A stretch of 64,000 bases of DNA from Mucilaginibacter aquariorum (GTDB lineage Bacteria > Bacteroidota > Bacteroidia > Sphingobacteriales > Sphingobacteriaceae), in assembly GCF_024498135.1 (NCBI RefSeq), contig NZ_JANHOH010000001.1, positions 186,001-250,000 of the forward strand. The letters are read 5' to 3'. Positions 9,301 through 17,974 of the stretch are shown one piece after another (position 1 is the first letter of the stretch; each line of letters begins with the position of its first letter). A program made the translations under genes and the position numbers. The notes under the pieces were generated by a model, which was given only the letters and a program-made list of their open reading frames with translations, searched no databases and had not been told where the DNA came from.

Positions 9301-10074
9301 ATGAAACAAGGACTTTTGATTGATATGGACGGCGTTATTTATAGTGGCGAGGAATTGATCTCGGGCGCCGATAAGTTTATTAAGTATTTAGTTGACGAGG
9401 GTATCGCGTTCGCATTTATGACAAATAATAGCCAAAGAACAACTTTGGAGGTTGTGCGTAAGTTAAAAAGGCTAGGTATAACGGTAGAAACAAAGCATGT
9501 TTATACCAGTGCTATGGCCACCGCACAATTTTTGGCAAGTCAGGGCCCAAATGGTACGGCTTATGTTTTAGGGGAGGGCGGTTTGTTAACCAGCCTACAT
9601 GAACATGGAATAACGCTGGTTGACAGTGATCCTGAATTTGTGGTATTAGGCGAAGGTAGAAACTTTACCCTTGAAATGGTTCAACGGGCTGTTGATATGA
9701 TTTTAGCGGGCGCGAAGTTCATCACTACTAATAGAGACCCTTCACCGAAAAAGCCGGGATGGAATAATCTGGGTATCGCAGCTACCACAGCAATGATTGA
9801 AGAAGCAACCGGGCGGAAAGCCTTTGTTACCGGCAAACCAAGCCCGGTGATGATGCGTTCCGCGAGAAAATTTTTAGGATTAGAAACAGCTGAAACCACA
9901 GTTATAGGCGATACGATGGAAACAGATATACAGGGTGGTGTGCAAATGGGATATAAAACGATACTGGTTTTATCTGGAATTTCAACCAAAGAGAGGCTCG
10001 GGCATTATGCTTTTAAACCTGACCTGATTGTGGGTTCTGTTGATAAGATCACCTTCCCTTTAAAATGGTGGTAG
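9301..10074 (+). CDS. HAD-IIA family sugar-phosphatase-like hydrolase (NagD type)
   Basis: A 257-residue cytoplasmic HAD phosphatase. The chosen ATG puts the catalytic motif at the expected distance: LIDMDGVIY with nucleophile Asp8 and acid/base Asp10. Motif II is MTNNSQRT near residue 40, the conserved GKPSP near 179 carries the motif III Lys, and IGDTMETDIQGG near 202 is motif IV. The cap is the IIA insertion between motifs II and III. Members remove phosphate from small metabolites such as sugar phosphates or glycerol phosphates. An in-frame TTG at 9259 would add 14 residues without conserved character, so I reject it. The gene is followed by a strong terminator. Monocistronic. Confidence 0.92.
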   Translation: MKQGLLIDMDGVIYSGEELISGADKFIKYLVDEGIAFAFMTNNSQRTTLEVVRKLKRLGITVETKHVYTSAMATAQFLASQGPNGTAYVLGEGGLLTSLHEHGITLVDSDPEFVVLGEGRNFTLEMVQRAVDMILAGAKFITTNRDPSPKKPGWNNLGIAATTAMIEEATGRKAFVTGKPSPVMMRSARKFLGLETAETTVIGDTMETDIQGGVQMGYKTILVLSGISTKERLGHYAFKPDLIVGSVDKITFPLKWW

Positions 10075-10134
10075 GGAAAACAAGTTTGACTATCTAACTA
10101 CATCGATAACTGAACGTATTTTATCAAAATACTG

Positions 10135-10169
10135 AAGCCGTATAGATCAATTGATCTATACGGCTTTTT
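10135..10169 (+). terminator. Rho-independent terminator with 32-bp perfect palindrome
   Basis: The 16-base arm AAGCCGTATAGATCAA is followed with no spacer by its exact reverse complement, then by a short T run. It closes the HAD phosphatase transcript and isolates it from the exopolysaccharide operon. Confidence 0.85.
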
Positions 10170-10656
10170 GTTTAATGCAATTATCAAAAAAGCCTGTTCC
10201 ATCACAATTAAGTGTGATTATAGTGTATAAATAATTCCCGAAATTATTTAACTAACCAATATGATATATGATTACAATCAGTACCATTGGTGATGGTCTC
10301 GACTCATTATTTTATATTTTAATATTCATAGATTGAATCATTATAATATTTAGCATTAAAGCAGATAATGTAAGTATTGGATTTCTATCCTTAATGCATT
10401 TTTAATAGCTTATAATCCTCATATATAATCACATATATGAAGATTTATGTATAGTTTATACATCTGTGTACACAATCAGGGATTTGCCTATTATTTTAAT
10501 AGAAGTTGTGGTATTTTCACGTATTATTAATATTTATAAGATATTAATAACGATCAAACCTTGTTTTAGTTTTAATGTGTGGGTGAGAAAGGGCGAAGCT
10601 ATTTAGTTTGATGAGCTTTTTTTAAACGATCGTCTAATTCTTATCACTCATTAATT
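10170..10656 (+). promoter_or_regulatory. AT-rich leader of the exopolysaccharide operon with two palindromes
   Basis: No gene is visible in these 487 bases. The stretch is very AT-rich and holds two perfect inverted repeats close together: ATCACA-6 bases-TGTGAT at 10201-10218 and TAAATAATT-5 bases-AATTATTTA at 10228-10250. They lie about 410 bases ahead of the first operon gene and are candidate regulator sites. No clear TTTG/TAnnTTTG promoter pair was found by eye. Confidence 0.4.
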
Positions 10657-11403
10657 ATGAAATTATTCCTCCCTGTAGTTTGTATCGTTTTAGCCCTTAC
10701 TTCATGCGGTTCGTATAAAAAAACTTCATATTTTCAGGATGTAAATTTGTCTTCGATAACCACTGAGCGAATAAAAAATTTTAATCCGATAACTATTCAA
10801 CCAGAAGATGTATTAGGAATAAGTATAAGTAGCCTCAATCCGGAGTCTTCTACCGTATTTAATTTTACATCGAATACCGTTAATGGAACAAACGAAAATT
10901 ACGGTGGTTATCTTGTAGATCAGCAAGGTCAGATCTTGCTCCCTATAATTGGAAATGTAAAAGTAAGTAACCTGACAACCGCACAAGTCAAAGAAAAAAT
11001 CAGACTAAAATTACTGGAATACCTGAAAGAGCCTGTGGTGATTTTAAAGCTACTCAATTTTAAAATTTCAGTTATGGGTGATGTGGCACAACCGGGAGTA
11101 TTTAAAATCCCCAATGAAAGATTAACATTAGCCGAAGGATTAAGTTTAGCAGGTGATTTAAATATTACCGCATTACGACAAATATTAATAATCAGAGAAA
11201 TTGATGGAAATCGGCAATATATTCCCGTTGATTTATCAAAAAAAGAAGTATTTTCTTCCCCATATTATTATTTGAAAAATAATGATGTAATATATGTGCA
11301 GCCCGGTCGTGCCAAATACGCTGCAGTTGACCGAACAATTCCACAAATAAGTTTGCTGCTCTCCGTTATTTCTGTTGCTGCTATTTTTTTAACGCGGAAA
11401 TAA
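10657..11403 (+). CDS. Wza-like polysaccharide export outer-membrane lipoprotein
   Basis: A 248-residue lipoprotein with lipobox LTSC (Cys17). Residues about 42-130 form the polysaccharide-export domain, with IQPEDVLGISISSLNPE and GGYLVDQQGQILLPIIGNVKVSNLT visible. Residues about 130-215 are an SLBB-type domain (KISVMGDVAQPGVFKIPNERLTLAEGL-like). A hydrophobic C-terminal segment near 229-245 ending in ThrArgLys is the outer-membrane helix found in many Bacteroidota Wza homologues. It is the first gene of the exopolysaccharide locus and would form the export channel together with the Wzc-like protein. It is shorter than enterobacterial Wza, as is usual in this phylum. Confidence 0.93.
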   Translation: MKLFLPVVCIVLALTSCGSYKKTSYFQDVNLSSITTERIKNFNPITIQPEDVLGISISSLNPESSTVFNFTSNTVNGTNENYGGYLVDQQGQILLPIIGNVKVSNLTTAQVKEKIRLKLLEYLKEPVVILKLLNFKISVMGDVAQPGVFKIPNERLTLAEGLSLAGDLNITALRQILIIREIDGNRQYIPVDLSKKEVFSSPYYYLKNNDVIYVQPGRAKYAAVDRTIPQISLLLSVISVAAIFLTRK

Positions 11404-11463
11404 CAAGTATATCCTTGAAAGCCATTTAAATATGGTTGTCAAAAAGTTTCAATTAGTTCCTCC

Positions 11464-11513
11464 TTTGCCCTTATTCACTTTATAGTTTCTAAAAACTGAA
11501 GTGTAATGGCAAA
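11464..11513 (+). promoter_or_regulatory. Nested hairpin in the leader of the NusG-like gene
   Basis: Three successive complementary arms can pair around a CTAA loop: TTTGCC with GGCAAA, CACTT with AAGTG, and AGTTT with AAACT. The structure ends 41 bases before the antiterminator gene. The position suggests an RNA leader or pause element connected with the NusG-like protein; that role is inference. Confidence 0.4.
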
Positions 11514-11554
11514 GCTTATAATTCATTTTACCAATAAGAGTTAGATCATACCAA

Positions 11555-12067
11555 ATGGAGTTAAAATGGTACGCTGTTTATACCAGGTCACGATGGGAAA
11601 AAAAAGTAGTAGATCATTTAAACAAGGCTAATATAGAGAACTACTGCCCTCTCAACAAAGTATTGAGAAAGTGGAGCGATAGAAAAAAAATTGTTGAAGA
11701 GCCCTTATTCAGATCGTACGTATTTGTAAGGGTGTCAGAGAAACAAATGAATGCGGTTAGGCTTGTTTATGGCGTTGTAAATTTTGTTTACTGGCTGGGT
11801 AAACCTGCCGTTATATCCGATAAAGAGATAGAGGTTATAAAGGAATTTTTAGCAGAATACAATAATGTGAAATTAGAAAAGGCGGTTATTCACATTAAAG
11901 ACAATATTAAAATAATAAAAGGGCCATTTAAGGATATGGAAGGGAATGTGGTTTCTTTAAACAAAAAGAAAGTCAGAGTATTGATCCCATCATTACAATA
12001 CATTTTAACCGCCGAAATTGAAAAAGATAATGTTACGTTATTAAGAACTCCAAATATTTCAAATTAA
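11555..12067 (+). CDS. UpxY-like NusG-family transcription antiterminator
   Basis: A 170-residue NusG/RfaH-type protein. The NGN domain occupies residues 1-105 and begins with the diagnostic KWYAVYTRSRWEKKV, followed by YCPL and PLFRSYVFVRV. A KOW motif is visible near 125-140 (IIKGPFKDMEGNV). In Bacteroidota such specialised paralogues (UpxY class) bind RNA polymerase at the start of a long capsule or exopolysaccharide operon and suppress early termination. Its position as the second gene of a roughly 29-kb operon fits that role exactly. No UpxZ-like inhibitor is visible next to it. A hairpin precedes the start. Confidence 0.92.
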   Translation: MELKWYAVYTRSRWEKKVVDHLNKANIENYCPLNKVLRKWSDRKKIVEEPLFRSYVFVRVSEKQMNAVRLVYGVVNFVYWLGKPAVISDKEIEVIKEFLAEYNNVKLEKAVIHIKDNIKIIKGPFKDMEGNVVSLNKKKVRVLIPSLQYILTAEIEKDNVTLLRTPNISN

Positions 12068-12118
12068 TAACCAGTCGGTATGCAGGCAACCCAAGGTTAA
12101 TATAAAAGGTATTTTCTG

Positions 12119-14464
12119 ATGAAAAACAACGCAAAAGCTTTTACTTATTCTAATCAAGAACCCAAAGGGAAAGATAATCTTGAAGATTTAAGGGATAAGG
12201 TTTCTGTTTATTTACATTATTGGCCATTTTTTATTCTAAGCATTGGTATTTGCCTTGGATTAGCTTACCTGTATTTAAAGTCCATTGATCCTATATATAC
12301 TATAAAGGCCGAATTCTCTATAAACGACGAGAAAAACGATCAAAAGGGCGATGCGGAACGTGATGTTTTTAAAAACACAAAAATCGTGAACGATGAAATT
12401 GAAATTTTAAAATCGCGAACCCTGATGAAAAACGTTGTCTATAATCTTCAGTTATGGACACAGTATATAAAAAAAGGTGAACTAAAAAGTATTGATATAT
12501 ATGCAACAACACCTGTACGTTTTAGTTTGATAAAGGAGGCAAATAATTGGGCCGGGCACTCCATTGAGATCGTAATAAAAAATGAGCATGATTTTTTTGT
12601 AAAACAGCCACACTCTATCAGTACCTTTTCATATGGTGAGCTGCTAAATAGTTCGTGGGGGAGTTGGAAACTGGAGCCCACACCGAATTTAAAAGATTAT
12701 ATCGGACAAACTATTCGTATTAATCTATATAATCCCGAATCAATAATTGATAATTGCCTTGGGTCGTTCAATGCCTTTCAATTAACCGAAGAAACTTCTG
12801 TTATTAAATTGATTTTACGAGAGTTTGTACCCGAGCGGGGTGAAGATATCCTTAATGGCCTGATCAATGCCTATAACATAGCTTCTAACGACCATAAGAA
12901 CAAAGCAACGGCCAGTACATTAAATTTTCTTGATGAGCGTTTAGTGTCCATTTCTGGTGAATTAAACGCTGTTGAAAAAAATGTTGAGGGTTATAAAAGC
13001 AGCCGGGGTATCACAGATATTTCTTCAAACTCGAAGTTTTACCTGGATAATGTTAAAGATAATGATGCGCGCTTAAATGAAGTAAATGTTCAGCTGCAGG
13101 TAATTGATCAAATTCAAAAGTATGTTACCTCGCCCAAAAGCTCGGGAGGGGCACCGGCAACAATAGGCATCAGCGACCCCGGCCTTATATCCCTTATTGA
13201 ACAGCTTAATAAGTTAGAATTGCAGCGAGACAAACTGCTATCTAATACCCCTGAAAAAAACCCCATACTTGATCCTATTAACCGGCAGATAGCATCTACA
13301 AAAACAGCTATTTATGAGAATATAAAAGGAATAAAAAGAACTTTTATAGCCACCCGTAATCAATTAAATAAGTATGGTAGCAGTTTTGAATCTTCTATTA
13401 AAAAACTACCGGGGCAAGAGCGGGAATATATCAGCATTAAGAGACAACAGAGCATAAAAGAGGATCTCTACATGTACCTGTTGCAAAAAAGAGAAGAAGT
13501 TGCTTTAAGTAGTGCTTCAAAAATGGTTGGAAGCAGGGTAATAGATGCAGCCCATTATGGGGCGCCGGAAGCTCTTAACTCCAGCTTTGCTTATGCACTT
13601 GCTTTTATACTTGGCATTATTATCCCGGGCGGTTCTGTATTTGCCAAAGAAACTTTTAATAATAAGATAAATAATATTCAACAAATTGAGGATGTAGCCT
13701 ATGCACCTGTATTGTGCGAACTGTCTTATCAAAAAAACATGCTCCTTGGTAATGTTTTAAATAGCCCCAGAACCATGATAGCTGAGCAGTTTAGAATACT
13801 GCGCACCAATCTTCAAAACGTTGATAGCAACAATAGCAGGCACGGGAAAGTTACTCTACTAACCTCAAGTATGTCTGGCGAGGGTAAAAGCACTATAACC
13901 AGTAACCTTGGTATAGTTATGTCTGCTGCAGGCCGCAAAACAGTTATTGTTGATGTTGATTTTAGAAAAGCTGCGATAGCCAAAAAGTTTAATTTAAAAA
14001 ACGAGAAAGGGCTTAGTGGTTATTTAAACGGAACAGAATTCAAAGAAGACATCATCCAACCATCGCTTATCCATCCAGATCTTTATGTTATAAGTTCAGG
14101 CGGCCAACCTGATAATCCTTCAGAACTTTTAGAAAGGATAGAAATGGAAGAGCTGATTGATTGGCTCCGAATTCATTTCGATGAAATTATTTTAGATACC
14201 CCTCCCATAAAATTGGTTGCCGATGCTATGATTCTTGCCAAATTTAGTGATGTGAATTTATATGTGATCCGTTATGGCTTTACTTATAAATCTGAATTAA
14301 AGTATTTGAATCAATTATATAAAGAGCAACAGCTAAAGAATTTAAATGTTGTTTTTAATGGCGTTTCACTCAACAGCAGATACGGCTATTCAAAAGAATA
14401 CACTTACGAGTATTATACCCGCGAAAAACCAAAATTTTGGTCCTCATTGTTGAGAAGAAACTGA
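12119..14464 (+). CDS. Wzc-like polysaccharide co-polymerase and tyrosine autokinase
   Basis: A 781-residue inner-membrane protein. It has a Wzz-type N-terminal domain with TM1 near residues 33-52, a long periplasmic coiled-coil region, a GNVR segment ending in PGQEREYISIKRQQSIKEDLYMYLLQK-like sequence, TM2 near 488-509, and a cytoplasmic kinase. Kinase motifs are Walker A SGEGKST near 585-591, Walker A' VDVDFRK near 610, and Walker B EIILDTPP near 689. A tyrosine cluster (YGYSKEYTYEYYTR) near 756-770 is the autophosphorylation tail. It controls chain length and pairs with the Wza-like lipoprotein. No low-molecular-weight tyrosine phosphatase (Wzb) is encoded next to it. Confidence 0.95.
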   Translation: MKNNAKAFTYSNQEPKGKDNLEDLRDKVSVYLHYWPFFILSIGICLGLAYLYLKSIDPIYTIKAEFSINDEKNDQKGDAERDVFKNTKIVNDEIEILKSRTLMKNVVYNLQLWTQYIKKGELKSIDIYATTPVRFSLIKEANNWAGHSIEIVIKNEHDFFVKQPHSISTFSYGELLNSSWGSWKLEPTPNLKDYIGQTIRINLYNPESIIDNCLGSFNAFQLTEETSVIKLILREFVPERGEDILNGLINAYNIASNDHKNKATASTLNFLDERLVSISGELNAVEKNVEGYKSSRGITDISSNSKFYLDNVKDNDARLNEVNVQLQVIDQIQKYVTSPKSSGGAPATIGISDPGLISLIEQLNKLELQRDKLLSNTPEKNPILDPINRQIASTKTAIYENIKGIKRTFIATRNQLNKYGSSFESSIKKLPGQEREYISIKRQQSIKEDLYMYLLQKREEVALSSASKMVGSRVIDAAHYGAPEALNSSFAYALAFILGIIIPGGSVFAKETFNNKINNIQQIEDVAYAPVLCELSYQKNMLLGNVLNSPRTMIAEQFRILRTNLQNVDSNNSRHGKVTLLTSSMSGEGKSTITSNLGIVMSAAGRKTVIVDVDFRKAAIAKKFNLKNEKGLSGYLNGTEFKEDIIQPSLIHPDLYVISSGGQPDNPSELLERIEMEELIDWLRIHFDEIILDTPPIKLVADAMILAKFSDVNLYVIRYGFTYKSELKYLNQLYKEQQLKNLNVVFNGVSLNSRYGYSKEYTYEYYTREKPKFWSSLLRRN

Positions 14465-14615
14465 ATAACTCTTTTAATATCCCGGAATTGAGCTCAGTTA
14501 TGCTTAATTCCTCTAATAGCTGGTTATACCTCCGGCAAATAAATAAATCCCATCGGTATAGTAAATATCAGGAAAGGGTAACGGCTTATTGCATTCAAAT
14601 TCTTAAAACTTTTTT

Positions 14616-15671
14616 ATGGTTAATGTTGGTATAATTGGCTATGGTTACTGGGGCCCTAATTTAGTAAGGAACTTTTCTCTAACATCAGATTGCCGCGTAG
14701 TTGCTATAGCCGATTCTCGTCCGGAACGATTGATTGCCGCTGCAAAATTAGCTCCGGGGATAGTTGTCTATAAAAACGCGGACGATATTATTAATCATCC
14801 AAATATTGATGCGGTAATTATTGCAACGCCTGTTTTTACTCATTTTGAACTAGCGAAAAAAGTGCTTTCAAAAGGCAAGCATGTACTTATCGAAAAGCCA
14901 ATGACCTCATCTGTTATAGAAGCAGAGATACTGATCAATATGGCTATACAAAGAGGGTTATTGCTTATGGTAGATCACACCTTTTTGTATACCGGTGCAG
15001 TGGTTAAAATGAAGCAACTGGTAGAAAATCAGGAATTAGGAAACATTAAATATTTCGACTCAACCAGGATAAACTTAGGCCTTTTTCAACCCGATATCAA
15101 TGTATTATGGGATTTGGCACCTCATGATATATCCATTTTAAATTACATTATTGATGAACCGCCCTACAGTGTTAATGCAACTGGTGTAACACATACCAAT
15201 AATACAATTGAAAATATTGCCTATCTCACCATTAATTACAATTCGGGATTTATAGCTCATTTTAACTGCTCATGGACAAGCCCGGTAAAAGTAAGGAACA
15301 TGTTAATAGGAGGGGATAGGAAGATGATTTTGTATAATGATATGGAGCCAACAGAAAAGATAAAAATATATGATACCGGCTACAACCATATAAATGATGA
15401 AGATAAAAAGCGGGTTTTGGTTGATTACCGAACCGGCGACATTCATGTGCCAAAATTAAATACAACCGAAGCTTTATCAGAAATGGCGAGTGATTTTATT
15501 ACCTGTATCCAGGAAAAAAAACAACCAAAATCATCCTGCAAAATTGGGTTAGACGTAATGAAGATTTTAGAGGCTTCAAATAAATCAATAAAAAACAAGG
15601 GCTGCGAAGTTGTGCTCAACGGGATTGACAGATCTATTGAAAAGAAACACACTCAAGTTTTAATTAATTAA
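14616..15671 (+). CDS. Gfo/Idh/MocA family oxidoreductase, WlbA/WbpB-like
   Basis: A 351-residue NAD(P)-dependent sugar dehydrogenase. The N-terminus is a Rossmann fold with GIIGYGYWGPN (residues 5-15). The IEKPM motif near 93-97 and the DHTFLYTGAV segment near 126 are typical of the family. Its stop codon abuts the start of an acetyltransferase and then an aminotransferase, the same order as the wlb/wbp modules. Those enzymes convert a UDP-GlcNAc-uronate to the 3-keto, 3-amino and 3-acetamido derivatives. The assignment to this pathway is inference from order and family. The preceding 150 bases hold no gene. Confidence 0.88.
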   Translation: MVNVGIIGYGYWGPNLVRNFSLTSDCRVVAIADSRPERLIAAAKLAPGIVVYKNADDIINHPNIDAVIIATPVFTHFELAKKVLSKGKHVLIEKPMTSSVIEAEILINMAIQRGLLLMVDHTFLYTGAVVKMKQLVENQELGNIKYFDSTRINLGLFQPDINVLWDLAPHDISILNYIIDEPPYSVNATGVTHTNNTIENIAYLTINYNSGFIAHFNCSWTSPVKVRNMLIGGDRKMILYNDMEPTEKIKIYDTGYNHINDEDKKRVLVDYRTGDIHVPKLNTTEALSEMASDFITCIQEKKQPKSSCKIGLDVMKILEASNKSIKNKGCEVVLNGIDRSIEKKHTQVLIN

Positions 15672-16163
15672 ATGACAAGGGTAGATATCAAAAATGATCA
15701 ACAATGTTTAGTTGATGTGAAACTTGGTGACGATGTCAAGATCTTCAATTTTGTTAATGCTTATGGATGCAGCATTGATAACGGAACTAAAATAGGGGCT
15801 TTTGTTGAGATACAAAAAGGGGCAACCATTGGCAAAAACTGTAAAATTTCAAGTCACTCGTTTATATGTGAAGGAGTACATATTGCTGATAATGTTTTTG
15901 TGGGTCATAATGTAACCTTCATTAATGATAAGTTCCCGCGTGCAACAACAGAAAATGGAATATTACAAACAGACGATAACTGGGAATGCATTGAAACATT
16001 TATAGAAGAGGGCGCCTCAATTGGGTCGAGCGTTACCATATTATGTGGGGTTCGGGTGGGTAAAAGATCTGTTATTGGAGCGGGCTCGGTTGTGACCCGT
16101 GATGTGGAAGAAAATACTATTGTTGCGGGTAACCCTGCAAAGTTTATAAGAACGATTGATTAA
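15672..16163 (+). CDS. Left-handed beta-helix N-acetyltransferase, WlbB/WbpD-like
   Basis: A 163-residue hexapeptide-repeat acetyltransferase. Repeats such as IGKNCKISSHSFICEGVHI, DNVFVGHNVTFIND and IGSSVTILCGVRVGKRSVIGAGSVV build the left-handed beta-helix. The closing phrase VAGNPAKFI is typical of sugar acetyltransferases. It starts directly after the oxidoreductase stop and is 11 bp ahead of the aminotransferase, which indicates acetylation of the 3-amino group made by that enzyme. It could equally act on a dTDP-3-amino sugar of the Fdt/Qdt type; the absence of dTDP-glucose genes in the window makes the UDP-uronate route more likely. Confidence 0.87.
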   Translation: MTRVDIKNDQQCLVDVKLGDDVKIFNFVNAYGCSIDNGTKIGAFVEIQKGATIGKNCKISSHSFICEGVHIADNVFVGHNVTFINDKFPRATTENGILQTDDNWECIETFIEEGASIGSSVTILCGVRVGKRSVIGAGSVVTRDVEENTIVAGNPAKFIRTID

Positions 16164-16174
16164 TCTTTATTTGA

Positions 16175-17290
16175 ATGAATGATATACTATTACAAGAAAA
16201 GATTTTATGCCTCGACTTAAAAAAGCAGCTTCAACAAATTAAGGAAGAAGTATTTAGCGCTTTTGAAAGCGTTTATGATAATGCAGCCTTTTCTGGCGGC
16301 CCATTTGTAGAAGACTTTGAAAAAAGCTTTGCGAGTTTTTGTCAGACAAACTATGCAGTAGGAGTAAATAATGGTACTTCTGCATTGCACCTTGCCATGC
16401 TTGCTTTGGGTATTGGGCAAGGGGATGAAGTAATAATCCCGGCAAATACCTTTATTGCTACAGCATGGGGTGTAACCTATAGTGGTGCAACCCCTGTGTT
16501 TGTTGATTGTACCAATGATACCTGGCAAATAGACATTAATTGTATTAAAGAAAAAATTACATCCAAAACCAAGGCCATAATAGGGGTGCATTTATATGGC
16601 CAACCTTGTGATATTGATGCTTTAAAGGCAATCTGCGAACAGCATAAGCTTTATTTTGTAGAAGATGCCGCGCAGAGCCAGGGAGCGCAGTACAAAGGGA
16701 CACCAGTGGGTGGTTTTGGTGAAATTGCATGTTTTAGTTTTTATCCGGGCAAAAACCTGGGTGCTTGCGGCGAAGCGGGCGGAATTACCACTAATAGCGA
16801 AGTTTTTTATAAACGGTTTTTAAACCTAAGAAACCATGGTTCAATAGTTAGATATTATCATGACGAGTTAGGGTTTAATATGCGGATGGGCGGTTTAGAA
16901 GCCGCTTCATTAAATGTTAAATTAAAGTATTTATCAGCATGGAATGATCGGCGCCGGGAAATAGCCGGGAGGTATCAGAATAATATAAACAATACTAAAA
17001 TAAAGATGCAGTCGCAACCTGACTGGGCGCATTCTATTTACCATTTATTTGTTATTACTACCGATAACAGGGATGAACTTGTTGATTATTTAAACGAGAG
17101 AAAGATAGCTGCTGGATTGCATTACCCGGTTCCCTGCCATTTGCAAAAAGCTTACGGCAGTTTAAAATATAAAATTGGCGATTGCCCTAATTCTGAATAT
17201 TTATCAAATCATTGTTTGTCAATTCCAATGTATGCCGAATTAACAGATGATGAAGTGAATTATATTATAGATGTAATAAACGCTTATTAA
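16175..17290 (+). CDS. DegT/DnrJ/EryC1/StrS aminotransferase, WlbC/WbpE-like
   Basis: A 371-residue PLP-dependent sugar aminotransferase. NGTSALHLAMLALGIGQGDEVI near residues 67-88 binds the cofactor phosphate, EDAAQSQGA near 163 supplies the Asp contacting the PLP nitrogen, and the Schiff-base lysine is Lys193 in FYPGKNLGACGE. It would transaminate the 3-keto sugar produced by the Gfo/Idh protein two genes upstream. Spacing to neighbours is 11 bp and 1 bp, so it is clearly part of the operon. Family assignment is firm; exact substrate is inferred. Confidence 0.92.
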   Translation: MNDILLQEKILCLDLKKQLQQIKEEVFSAFESVYDNAAFSGGPFVEDFEKSFASFCQTNYAVGVNNGTSALHLAMLALGIGQGDEVIIPANTFIATAWGVTYSGATPVFVDCTNDTWQIDINCIKEKITSKTKAIIGVHLYGQPCDIDALKAICEQHKLYFVEDAAQSQGAQYKGTPVGGFGEIACFSFYPGKNLGACGEAGGITTNSEVFYKRFLNLRNHGSIVRYYHDELGFNMRMGGLEAASLNVKLKYLSAWNDRRREIAGRYQNNINNTKIKMQSQPDWAHSIYHLFVITTDNRDELVDYLNERKIAAGLHYPVPCHLQKAYGSLKYKIGDCPNSEYLSNHCLSIPMYAELTDDEVNYIIDVINAY

Positions 17291-17291
17291 A

Positions 17292-17924
17292 ATGCAAAAG
17301 AAAAAGCTGATAATTTTTCCTTTTAATGGCAATGGGATCGAAGCATTTGATTGTATCAATTTTGACGAATATGATTTTATTGGCTTCATAGATGACGATC
17401 CCACAAAAAAATCGATGGAGTATGATATTTTTCCAAAGGTGATTTTAGATAAATATCCCGAATTGTTTGTTTTGGCCGTACCAGGCAGCTCCTTATCCTA
17501 TATGGAACGGGCACAAGTCATCCACTCATTAAACATACCCAATTTAAGATATATAAATTTAATTCACCCTTCAGCATCTGTAGGGAAAAATGTAAAGATG
17601 GGTTTTAACTGTTTAGTTATGGCAGGCGCTGTTATAACAAGTAATGCAGTACTAAACAACCACATTATCATTTTACCAAATTCGGTTATCCATCATGATG
17701 TGATTATAAATAACTACACCCTTATTGGAAGTAATGTTGTTGTTGCCGGCGGTACAACAATTGGCAATAATTGTTACATAGGGAGCGGAACAAACATTAT
17801 GAACAGTATAACCATTGGCGATTTTTCACTTATTGGGCTGGGAAGTAATGTACTTAAGAGCATCCCAGAAAATTCAAAAGTTGCCGGAAACCCTGCAAGA
17901 AGCCTGGCGTTCGCAAATAACTAA
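17292..17924 (+). CDS. PglD/NeuD-type sialic-acid O/N-acyltransferase family protein
   Basis: A 210-residue protein with an N-terminal small Rossmann-like domain (KLIIFPFNGNGIEAFD, FIGFIDDDP) followed by left-handed beta-helix repeats (IGSNVVVAGGTTIGNNCYIGSGTNI-like from about residue 95). The C-terminal VAGNPAR is typical. This two-domain arrangement is that of PglD/NeuD acyltransferases, which use acetyl-CoA to modify amino sugars. It starts 1 bp after the aminotransferase stop. It may work on the product of the second aminotransferase at 18954, as PglD does with PglE; that pairing is inference. Confidence 0.87.
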   Translation: MQKKKLIIFPFNGNGIEAFDCINFDEYDFIGFIDDDPTKKSMEYDIFPKVILDKYPELFVLAVPGSSLSYMERAQVIHSLNIPNLRYINLIHPSASVGKNVKMGFNCLVMAGAVITSNAVLNNHIIILPNSVIHHDVIINNYTLIGSNVVVAGGTTIGNNCYIGSGTNIMNSITIGDFSLIGLGSNVLKSIPENSKVAGNPARSLAFANN

Positions 17925-17974
17925 TAGCTATTTAAGCAATGCTATGCTTTAATAGCAAATATCAACACATACTT

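Noticed and set aside
14437..14634. Plus-strand 65-codon frame between the Wzc-like and oxidoreductase genes
   Set aside because: It overlaps both neighbours, begins inside the kinase tail and has no protein-like pattern.
17939..17974. Upstream ATG of the epimerase gene
   Set aside because: The 12 added residues precede the Rossmann strand without conservation; the ATG at 17975 is the more usual start.
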